From Embleya sp051903075 (GTDB lineage: Bacteria; Actinomycetota; Actinomycetes; Streptomycetales; Streptomycetaceae), in NCBI RefSeq assembly GCF_051903075.1, contig NZ_CP182422.1, positions 248,001 to 312,000 of the forward strand: a stretch of DNA of 64,000 nucleotides. Direction: 5' to 3'. A program made the position numbers and the translations under genes. Below, piece after piece: positions 51,401 to 57,115 of the stretch. The notes beneath the pieces were generated by a model. It was given only the letters and a program-made list of their open reading frames with translations, had not been told where the DNA came from and made no database searches. How positions within the stretch are numbered: the first letter of the stretch is position 1; each line of letters starts with the position of its first letter.

Positions 51401-53821
51401 CTCCATCGTGTCCCGCAGCGCGGGCAGCAGCACGGGGTGCGGGCTGCATTCGACGAACACGCCGTGTCCGTCCCGGATCAGCGCCCGGGTCGCCCGCTCC
51501 AGTTCCACGGTCCGCCGCAGGTTGCGGTACCAGTACGCGGCGTCCAGTTCGGTGGTGTCGAGCAGGTCGCCGGTCACCGTCGAGTAGAACGGCACGGACG
51601 AGGGCATCGGCCGGATCCCGTCGAGGACGGTGTGCAGCCGCTCGCGGATCTGCTCCACCTGCGCCGAATGGGACGCGTAGTCGACCGCGATCCGTCGGGT
51701 CTCCACGCCCTCCTCGGTCCACCGCGCGATCAGCGCGTCCAGCGCGTCGGGATCGCCGGAAAGCACCACCGACGACGGGCCGTTCGCCGCCGCGATCGAC
51801 ACCGCGCCGCCGTACTCGGTGATCCGCTCGCGCACCGCGTCGGCCGACCGCAGCACCGACACCATCGCACCGCCGCCGGAGAGCCCGCACAGGGCCCGGC
51901 TGCGCAACGTCACCACCCGCGCGGCGTCGTCGAGCGAGAGCGCCCCCGCCACACACGCGGCGGCGATCTCGCCCTGGCTGTGTCCGACCACGGCGGCCGG
52001 CTCGACCCCGCACGAGCGCCACAACCGGGCCAGCGACACCATCACCGCGAACAACGCGGGCTGGACCACGTCCACCCGTTCCAGCGCGGTCGGATCGCCC
52101 AACACCTCGCGCAGCGACCAGTCGACATGCGGTGCGAAGGCCTGCTCGCAGTCCCCGATCGAGGCAGCGAACTCCGGGACCGATTCGATGAGTTCGAGCG
52201 CCATCCCGGCCCATTGCGCGCCCTGACCGGGGAAGACGAACACGACCTTTCCGGTCGCCGCGGCCTGCCCCTCGACCACCCCCGCGACGGCCGCGCCGGC
52301 GGCGAACTCGGCCAGGCGCCGCCGTAGTTCCGCCGGGTCGGCGCCGACCACGACCGCGCGGTGCCGGAAGGCGGTCCGGGTGGTGGCCAGCGAGCGGCCG
52401 ATGTCGGCGGCCGACGACACCTCCTCGGCGAGGAACGTGGACAGCCGGTCGGCCTGACCCCGAAGCGCCGCGGCGGTACGGCCCGCGATCGGCCACGCCA
52501 CCGCGCCCCCCGCCGGCGGCCGACCGATCGAGAAACCGATCTTCGAGACCGGGAGCGGTGCTTCCGTCAACACCAGATGGCAGTTGGTGCCACCCATCCC
52601 GAACGAGCTGACCCCCGCCACCAGCGGCCGGTCCGGCTGCGGCCACGGCGTCGGCGCGGTCTGCACCCGCAGGCCGAGCTCGTCGAGGGGGATCTCCGGG
52701 GGCGGCGCGACGAAGTGCAGGCTCGGCGGCAACATCCGGTGGCGGATGCTCAATGCCACCTTGAGCAGCCCGGCGATCCCGCCCGCGCCCTCCAGGTGGC
52801 CGATGTTGGTCTTGACCGAACCCACCCGCAGCGGCGCGCCGGGCCGGCGGACCCGGCCGCCCAGCGCGGCGCCGAGCGCGGCGGCCTCGATCGGGTCGCC
52901 CACCTTCGTACCACTGCCGTGCAGTTCCACGTATTGCACGGCGCGCCGGGTGATGCCGGCCCGCCGGTACGCCTGGCGCACGACCTCCTCCTGGGCGGAC
53001 CGGCTCGGCACGGTGAGGCCGGTGTGTTCGCCCTCGCCCGCGCCGTCGTTGTTCATCGCGCCGCCGGAGACGACGCAGTAGATGTCGTCACCGTCGGCGA
53101 GCGCGGCGTCCAACGGCTTGAGCACCACCGCGCCGCCGCCCTCGCCGCGGACGAAGCCGTTGGCGCGGGCGTCGAAGGTGTGACACCGACCGTCGGGGGA
53201 CAGGCCGCCGAACCGTGCCGCGCCGAGTGTGGTCTCGGCCAGGATGTTCAGGTTCACCCCGCCGGCGACGGCCGTCGTGCACTCGCCGCGCCGCAGGCTC
53301 TCGCAGGCCAGGTGTACCGCCACCAGCGAGGAGGACTGCGCGGTGTCCACGGCCAGGCTCGGGCCGCGCAGGCCCAGGTGGTGGGAGACGCGGTTGGCGA
53401 TGATGGAGCGGCGGGTGCCGGTCATCGTGTGCCGGTCGATCCCGGCCGCGCCGAGCCGGTCCTGCAGCGCCGCGTAGTCGTCCCACATGACGCCGACGAA
53501 CACCCCGGTGTCGCCGCCGGCCAGGCGGGCGGGCACGATCCGCGCGTCCTCCAGGGCCTCCCAGGCCAGTTCCAGCATCAGCCGCTGCTGCGGGTCCATC
53601 GCCGCCGCCTCGCGCGGCGAGATCCCGAAGAAGGCGGCGTCGAACCGGTCGATGTCGGCCACGAACCCGCCGACGCGGTGCGGAGGTTCCGCGCCGCGCA
53701 GGCGGTCCTCGGGAGCCTCCCCTATCGCGTCCGTCCCGTCCCGCAACAACCGCCAGAAAGCGCGGCCGTCGCCGGCCCCAGGCAACCGACAAGCCAACCC
53801 GACCACGGCGATCCGTCTCAT
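45464..53821 (-). CDS. Starter type I PKS: KSQ-AT-ACP + KS-AT-DH-KR-ACP
   Basis: This 2,785-aa protein begins directly with a KS and has no N-terminal docking helix, so it is the first protein of the line. The loading KS has Gln162 in place of the active Cys (D-T-A-Q-S-S-S), a decarboxylating KSQ. Loading AT has R-V-D-V-V-Q, G-H-S-Q-G-E (about 612) and Y-A-S-H (about 714), methylmalonyl-type, so the starter should be propionyl. ACP Ser is near 935. Module 1 has KS (Cys1167), a second methylmalonyl AT (Y-A-S-H near 1755), DH (H-P-W-L-A-D-H near 1950), KR (T-G-G-T-G-T-L-G near 2385, L-D-D, N-Y-A-A-A-N) and ACP (G-F-D-S near 2695). The C-terminal tail (D-E-L-F-D-L-I-D) is a docking helix. TGGGGAAT precedes the ATG. 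The two modules are joined by a short Asp/Glu-rich linker. Confidence 0.94.
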   Translation of the reverse strand: MRRIAVVGLACRLPGAGDGRAFWRLLRDGTDAIGEAPEDRLRGAEPPHRVGGFVADIDRFDAAFFGISPREAAAMDPQQRLMLELAWEALEDARIVPARLAGGDTGVFVGVMWDDYAALQDRLGAAGIDRHTMTGTRRSIIANRVSHHLGLRGPSLAVDTAQSSSLVAVHLACESLRRGECTTAVAGGVNLNILAETTLGAARFGGLSPDGRCHTFDARANGFVRGEGGGAVVLKPLDAALADGDDIYCVVSGGAMNNDGAGEGEHTGLTVPSRSAQEEVVRQAYRRAGITRRAVQYVELHGSGTKVGDPIEAAALGAALGGRVRRPGAPLRVGSVKTNIGHLEGAGGIAGLLKVALSIRHRMLPPSLHFVAPPPEIPLDELGLRVQTAPTPWPQPDRPLVAGVSSFGMGGTNCHLVLTEAPLPVSKIGFSIGRPPAGGAVAWPIAGRTAAALRGQADRLSTFLAEEVSSAADIGRSLATTRTAFRHRAVVVGADPAELRRRLAEFAAGAAVAGVVEGQAAATGKVVFVFPGQGAQWAGMALELIESVPEFAASIGDCEQAFAPHVDWSLREVLGDPTALERVDVVQPALFAVMVSLARLWRSCGVEPAAVVGHSQGEIAAACVAGALSLDDAARVVTLRSRALCGLSGGGAMVSVLRSADAVRERITEYGGAVSIAAANGPSSVVLSGDPDALDALIARWTEEGVETRRIAVDYASHSAQVEQIRERLHTVLDGIRPMPSSVPFYSTVTGDLLDTTELDAAYWYRNLRRTVELERATRALIRDGHGVFVECSPHPVLLPALRDTMEQGGTGSGAVAGSLRRGEGGPARFLTSLAEVHVRGVEVDWPRVFALREARTVALPTYAFQRERHWLTESAVRAVAPDAEPAVTGPAGVTAVIPAGPEMLGLVRSIVAVVLGYSGGDAVDPDSTFKDLGVDSLSSVELRDRLGAATGLVLPAGLLFGYPTVSELAAHLRALVSGDERSSDAGETVSDGDEPIAIVGMACRLPGGVASPEDLWRLVTEGTDAVTEFPDNRGWDLDRLHATDPDRAGTSYTRHGGFLHDADLFDPEFFGISPREALAMDPQQRLLLETSWEALERAGIDPVGRRGTSVGVFVGAMAQHYGPPLHAAHAESDGYRLTGSTISVASGRIAYTLGLQGPAVTVDTACSSSLVALHLAAQALRAGECSLALAGGVAVMSGPGMFVEFSRQRGLAEDGRCKAFSAGADGTGWAEGAGIVVLQRLSDARRDGHRVLAVVRGSAINQDGASNGLTAPNGRAQERVIRRALAGAGMAATDVDVVEAHGTGTTLGDPIEAEALAATYGRGRAADRPLLLGSLKSNIGHAQAAAGVAGVIKTVQALRHGVVPRTLHADEPSSHVDWAGGGLELATETREWPSTERPRRAAVSSFGISGTNAHVILEQGEPQAGSGPVGESARASEGAQAARSGRAPEPGCDAAEPVCDVTDSVCAAPGGSRARVLPWVLSASSEDALAAQADALLSFLDADPDADPADAGFSLATARSGLPHRAAVITADPAARRLGLSALATGADTPTLVRGSARASGGVVFVFPGQGSQWVGMATELHDDAPVFARSMRACSEALAPHVDWNLFDVLRDPAALERVDVVQPVLFAVMVSLAALWRSYGIEPAAVVGHSQGEIAAACVAGALDLADAARVVALRSRAILALSGAGGMVSVALSEDEVAVRLRRHAGRLSTAVVNGPGAVVVSGDVDVLEQLIAECEAAEVRVKRLPVDYASHSAQVAAIADELAKVLADTAPHPSVIPFYSTVTAGPLDTTALDAGYWYRNLREQVRFAETVDVLAERGHSLFVEVSPHPVLTSAIGDVAEHAVAVGSLRRDEGGIARFLSSLAEAYVRGAAPDWRAVFPDARRIDVPTTVFRRRRFWLEPTPEGGAADVAAAGLVSAGHPFLGAVIELPDSGGVLLTGRLSRRTHPWLADHGLGDTALLPGTAFVELAIRAGDEVGCDRLAELTCEVPLVLPAHGGVDLRVTVSEPDGSGRRPLAVHARPGDGSGDWTRHASGLLDHGPAEEFDLTAWPPPGAVAVDWDGDYARWTELGYHYGPAFQGLRAWWRRGTEIFAEVALPPGIEADAGRFGLHPALLDAALHAVVGDAPDTRLPFSWQGLSLRAGGATGLRVWITPDGEDTVTLRLADGTGAPVASVESLALRPIPAGTPITGPADALFRVDWIEARLPEAAPESGPWALIGADDLGLGGPTHPDLDTLAAAGPIPDLVLAPLTGEPTAAGAHAVAGRALRLIQDWLADERCAASRLVLLTRDAMVVESAEAAAAGMAGAGVWGLVRSAQREHPDRFVVVDLDGHEASTTALPLALAGAEPQLALRKGRSLIPRLARVTGTSAPRPDLAAGTVLITGGTGTLGALFARHLVAHYGVTRLLLAGRRGPNTPGTAELVAELAESGATATAVGCDVADRDALAALLASIPAEHPLTGVVHAAGLLDDSVIEAMRPEQLARVLRPKVDAALNLHELTRELDLSMFVLFSSVAGTLGLPGQANYAAANTFLDTLAQHRAAHGVPALSLAWGLWAQPGGMTGRLADTDLSRLRRAGVAPLTSADGLALFDAAISSGAALLVPARIDQAAIHAQGPVPALLRGVIRERVRRAEAAVGTTADVASLADRLAGMPDADRAEALLDLVREHTATVLAHGTPGTIAPGRTFKELGFDSLTAVDLRNRLGAVTGLRLRATLVFDYPTPSALAGHLGTALAPAKPAARPGRPGRPGQPEQPTLPVPELSGLELDELFDLIDGELGLS

Positions 53822-53942
53822 ATTCCCCAGTCAACGCCGTGTACCCGCGGAACGGCTTGTTCCTCCGGCCCAAAGTGCGCCGGCGAATCTGGTGAGCGAA
53901 ACCAACAGGGGAATTCCGGGCGGACCACATTCCCAAAGACAA

Positions 53943-53997
53943 CGTCGGTATTGCCCGACGGCCACCGGACCCTCCCGGTCGCCGAGCAATACCGACG
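53943..53997. promoter_or_regulatory. Long perfect inverted repeat upstream of the main PKS gene
   Basis: CGTCGGTATTGC (53943-53954) and GCAATACCGACG (53986-53997) are perfect 12-bp inverted arms, 31 nt apart, in the 258-bp gap between the flavoprotein gene and the first PKS gene. It could be an operator for the PKS transcript or a terminator for the upstream one. Confidence 0.55.
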
Positions 53998-54016
53998 CAT
54001 TCGATATCTACTTCGA

Positions 54017-54082
54017 TGGAATCCGAATCCGTCGCCGAATCCCTCGGCGAATCCCCCGGCGATTGCCTCGACGAATCCCTCA
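54017..54082. repeat. Degenerate short repeats (CCGAATCC type) at the end of the flavoprotein gene
   Basis: Several imperfect copies of a GAATCC-containing unit (GTCGCCGAATCC, CTCGGCGAATCC, CTCGACGAATCC) run up to the stop codon at 54080. No function is evident. Confidence 0.6.
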
Positions 54083-55282
54083 GTAGAGGAGGGTGACCGC
54101 CGGGTGGATGTCCAGCGCCGCGCGGCTGTAGTCCTCCAGGATGATCGGCGCGTTGAGCGCGGTGTGCCGGCTCATCACCGAGATGTCCCGCCACAGCCGC
54201 TGGAGCGGGTTCGACAGGGCGAACGAGCTGCCGCCGACCACGTCGAGCATGCGCTCCACGGCCGCGCGCGACTTCTCCTGGGCGGAGCGCTGGTGCATGC
54301 GCAGCCGGGCCCGCTCGGCCCACGGCATCGGCGCGGTCTCCGGGATCCCGTCGAGCGAGCGGCCGATCTCGCGCAGGTGCAACTCGGCGGTCTCCACCAG
54401 GTGGGTGGCCTCGCCGAACCACATCTGCACCGACGGCGCGTCCACGGCCGCCTCGTAGTTCACGTAGGTGATCGGCCGCTTCTTGTCCAGCGCGCCCCGG
54501 GTGACCTCGAGCGCGCCCCGTGCCGCGCCGACGATCGCGGCGAGCGACTGCGCGCTGCCTTGGACGAGCATGCTGTCCCGCTCGTCCTCGCCGACGAGGT
54601 CGGTGAGGCTGAACGCGGCGGCGTGCCGCTCCGGGAGGAACACGTCCTCGGCGACGACCGTATGCGTGCCGGAGCCGCCCAGGCCGGCCGAGTGCCAGGT
54701 GCGCTCGATCCTCAGGTCGCTCATCGGCACGACGCCGCCGACCAGTTCCGCGGTCTGCTCGTCGCCGTCGTACACGTGCACGACCGGGATGTAGGCCCAG
54801 TCGGCGATCTCACAGCCCGAGCTCCACGGGAAGGTGCCGGTGATCCGCCACCCGCCGTCGGTCTTCCACGCCTTGGTGGTGCTCAGGTGGGCCGTGGAGA
54901 TCACGTACGCGTCGGGGTTGCCCTCGAACATGTCGGACAGCGCGGTCTCCGGCATCCCGTTCAGCGCGAACCGGGTGGAGGCGGTGTCGATGGACAGGTT
55001 CCAGGCGGCCGAGCCGCACGCCCGGCCGACCTCGGCGACGATCGTCAGCAGCTCCGGCATGCGCAGGTCGTAGCCGCCGAACCGGGTCGGCGTGGTGAGC
55101 CGGAACAGCCCGGCGTCGCGCAGCGCGACGACGACCTCCTCGGCGAGCCGCCGGTCCTCCTCGGTCTTCGCCGCGTGCTCGCGGATCAGCGGGGCGAGTT
55201 CGCGGGCACGGGTCACGAGTTCGGCCGGGTCGACCGAGGGCGCGGCCGTCTCCTCCGCCCGCTCACTGGTCACAGTTGTCAC
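54080..55282 (-). CDS. Acyl-CoA-dehydrogenase-fold flavoprotein (group D flavin monooxygenase-like)
   Basis: This 400-aa protein has the acyl-CoA dehydrogenase fold. The N-terminal helical domain includes D-A-G-L-F-R-L and G-G-Y-D-L, the middle beta domain contains W-R-I-T-G-T-F-P-W-S-S-G, and the C-terminal helices include Q-R-L-W-R-D-I. The pattern fits HsaA/HpaB-type flavin-dependent monooxygenases better than true dehydrogenases, because the catalytic Glu region of acyl-CoA dehydrogenases is not evident and the N-terminal R-E-H-A-A-K-T-E-E-D-R region is typical of the former. In polyketide alkaloid pathways related flavoproteins oxidise the ring or nitrogen, or desaturate it. The GTG at 55282 has an excellent AGGAGG site. 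A reduced flavin supplier is not seen in the window. Confidence 0.85.
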   Translation of the reverse strand: MTTVTSERAEETAAPSVDPAELVTRARELAPLIREHAAKTEEDRRLAEEVVVALRDAGLFRLTTPTRFGGYDLRMPELLTIVAEVGRACGSAAWNLSIDTASTRFALNGMPETALSDMFEGNPDAYVISTAHLSTTKAWKTDGGWRITGTFPWSSGCEIADWAYIPVVHVYDGDEQTAELVGGVVPMSDLRIERTWHSAGLGGSGTHTVVAEDVFLPERHAAAFSLTDLVGEDERDSMLVQGSAQSLAAIVGAARGALEVTRGALDKKRPITYVNYEAAVDAPSVQMWFGEATHLVETAELHLREIGRSLDGIPETAPMPWAERARLRMHQRSAQEKSRAAVERMLDVVGGSSFALSNPLQRLWRDISVMSRHTALNAPIILEDYSRAALDIHPAVTLLY

Positions 55283-55422
55283 GAAATCCTCCTGCGATCG
55301 GGGGTCGCCGGCGGGCCCGGGCCCCGATCGGGGCGGGCTCACGCACCGCGTCTCACGGTCGAGTCAATCCCCTGCGGCCGGCCGATCCCAGCGCCTCGAA
55401 ACCAAAAACCGGTCGCCCCCCT

Positions 55423-55441
55423 GGTACTGGGAACCAGTACC
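55423..55441. promoter_or_regulatory. 19-bp perfect palindrome, TetR/MarR-type operator candidate
   Basis: GGTACTGG-GAA-CCAGTACC (55423-55441) lies about 140 bp upstream of the flavoprotein start and about 95 bp beyond the stop of the exporter gene. Odd-spaced 8-bp arms are typical of dimeric repressor sites. Confidence 0.6.
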
Positions 55442-55535
55442 GCAGGACGACCGGTAGACGGTCGCGCGAGAAACTCGATCAGCGCGGCGAATCGAACAGC
55501 GAATCAGTGCGGCCCGAACAGTGCGGCGAAACCGA

Positions 55536-57047
55536 TCAGGCGCCGACCGGCGTGGCCGGCTCCTCGATCTCCGGGTCGGTCTGCGCCGTCACGAAGCGGT
55601 CGAACAGCAGGCCGCAGACGATCGCCCCGCCGAGGAAGACCATCGCGCCCCAGAAGAAGGCGGTCGTATAACTCTCCACGGACGCCTCCGCGGCCAGTTT
55701 CGCCGTCTTCTCCTTGCCCTCGACGAACGAGTCCGCCGCGGTGATCGCCAGCGTGCTCAGCAGCGCGGTACCGATCGAACCGCCCACCTGCTGCACGGTG
55801 TTCACCAGTGCCGACGCGGCGCCGGCGTCCTGCGGTTCGACCCCGACCGTGGCCACCGCCGCGCCGAGCGAGACCACCAGGCCAAAGCCGATGCCGGCGA
55901 TGAAGGACGGGGCGAGTACGCCGGCGGCGTACGAGCTGTCCGTGCTCAGCCGGCTGAGCCAGAACGACCCGACGGCGGCCAGGAGCAGGCCCGCCGGGAT
56001 CAGGATGCGCGCGCCGAGCTTGGGTTCGAGCACCGGCGGGACTGTAGTCGCGCCGATCGCGATGCCGAAGATCATCGGCAGGAACGCAAGGCCGCTCTCG
56101 ATCGCGGTGAACTTCAGGATCAGTTGCAGGTAGTAGGTCAGGAACAGGAACTGCACGAACAACCCGACGCCGAGCAGGAACATCGCCAGGTAGGCGCTGC
56201 CCCGGTTGCGATGCAGCACGATCCGGATCGGCAACAGCGGTGTGCGCGACCGCAGTTCGAACACGACGAACGCGACGAGCAGGAACCCGCTCCCGACCAG
56301 GTAGCCCCACACGTCGGCGCCGCCCCATTCGCCGTCGGCGGCGTTGGACAGACCGTAGGCGAGGCAGAACAGGCCGACCGAGGCGGTCACCGTGCCGGGC
56401 AGGTCGAGCCGTTCCGGGCGCTGCGCGGCCTGCCGGTTCTGCATCGTCAGCAGCGCGCCGACGAAGACGACCGCGGTCAGGATCACGTTGACGTACAGGC
56501 ACCAGCGCCAGTCCAGCCAGTCGGTCAACGCGCCGCCCAGGATAAGGCCGAGCGCGAGCCCGCCACTGCCCAGTGCGCCGTAGACCCCGAACGCGGTGAC
56601 CCGTTCCTTCGGATCCTTGAACACGGTCAGCAGAAAGGACAGTGCCGCCGGCGCCACGAGCGCGGCGAACGCCCCCTGCAACGCGCGTGCGGTCACCAGC
56701 ATCGCGAAGCCGTTGGCCGCGCCGCCCAGGACCGACATCACGCCGAAGCCGACGATCGAGATCATCAGCGAGCGTTTGGCCCCCACGAGGTCGACCAGTC
56801 GGCCGCCGAGCAGGAGCAGGCTGCCGAAGGCGAGCGCGTAGGCCGTGACGACCCACTGGCGGTCCCCGTCGGCGAAGCCCAGATCCGCCTGCGCCGACGG
56901 CAGCGCGATGTTGACGACCGTCGTGTCCAGGAAGATCGTCATCTGGGCGAGACCGATCACCGCCAGGATCAACCAGCGGTTGGTGTAGTGGAGATCCGGC
57001 GTGCCCTCCGCCGCCACTTTCGACTCGGAATCTGCTGACTCTGACAT
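55536..57047 (-). CDS. MFS drug-efflux transporter, DHA2 (14-helix) family
   Basis: This 503-aa membrane protein has about 14 hydrophobic helices and DHA2 motifs: N-R-W-L-I-L-A-V near residue 22, L-D-T-T-V-V-N-I-A-L-P (motif D1) near 40, G-G-R-L-V-D-L-V-G-A-K-R (motif A) near 80, and G-G-L-A-L-G-L-I-L-G-G-A-L (motif C) near 165. It probably uses the proton gradient to export the finished polyketide and so confers self-resistance. The ATG at 57047 follows AAGG; it lies 69 bp after the aminotransferase gene on the same strand. A perfect 26-bp palindrome sits directly upstream and could bind a repressor, although no TetR-type gene is visible in the window. Confidence 0.93.
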   Translation of the reverse strand: MSESADSESKVAAEGTPDLHYTNRWLILAVIGLAQMTIFLDTTVVNIALPSAQADLGFADGDRQWVVTAYALAFGSLLLLGGRLVDLVGAKRSLMISIVGFGVMSVLGGAANGFAMLVTARALQGAFAALVAPAALSFLLTVFKDPKERVTAFGVYGALGSGGLALGLILGGALTDWLDWRWCLYVNVILTAVVFVGALLTMQNRQAAQRPERLDLPGTVTASVGLFCLAYGLSNAADGEWGGADVWGYLVGSGFLLVAFVVFELRSRTPLLPIRIVLHRNRGSAYLAMFLLGVGLFVQFLFLTYYLQLILKFTAIESGLAFLPMIFGIAIGATTVPPVLEPKLGARILIPAGLLLAAVGSFWLSRLSTDSSYAAGVLAPSFIAGIGFGLVVSLGAAVATVGVEPQDAGAASALVNTVQQVGGSIGTALLSTLAITAADSFVEGKEKTAKLAAEASVESYTTAFFWGAMVFLGGAIVCGLLFDRFVTAQTDPEIEEPATPVGA

Positions 57048-57070
57048 TCCGCGTACCTTCTGTTGATCGG

Positions 57071-57096
57071 GCCGGACCATCGGCCGATGGTCCGGC
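57071..57096. promoter_or_regulatory. Perfect 26-bp palindrome upstream of the exporter gene
   Basis: GCCGGACCATCGG and its exact reverse complement abut at 57071-57096, 24 bp before the exporter start codon. With no spacer it fits a repressor operator better than a terminator, though it also follows the aminotransferase stop by about 20 bp. Confidence 0.6.
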
Positions 57097-57115
57097 GAGC
57101 CGTATCCGGCGGTTC

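Noticed and set aside
45548..52327. Long plus-strand open frame opposite the starter PKS gene
   Set aside because: Same GC-driven shadow effect; low-complexity product with no ribosome site and no recognisable domain.
53999..54008. ATTCGATATC near the PKS promoter, also seen in leader copy B
   Set aside because: The match is only ten bases, the flanks are unrelated, and in leader B it lies within codons, so chance is sufficient.
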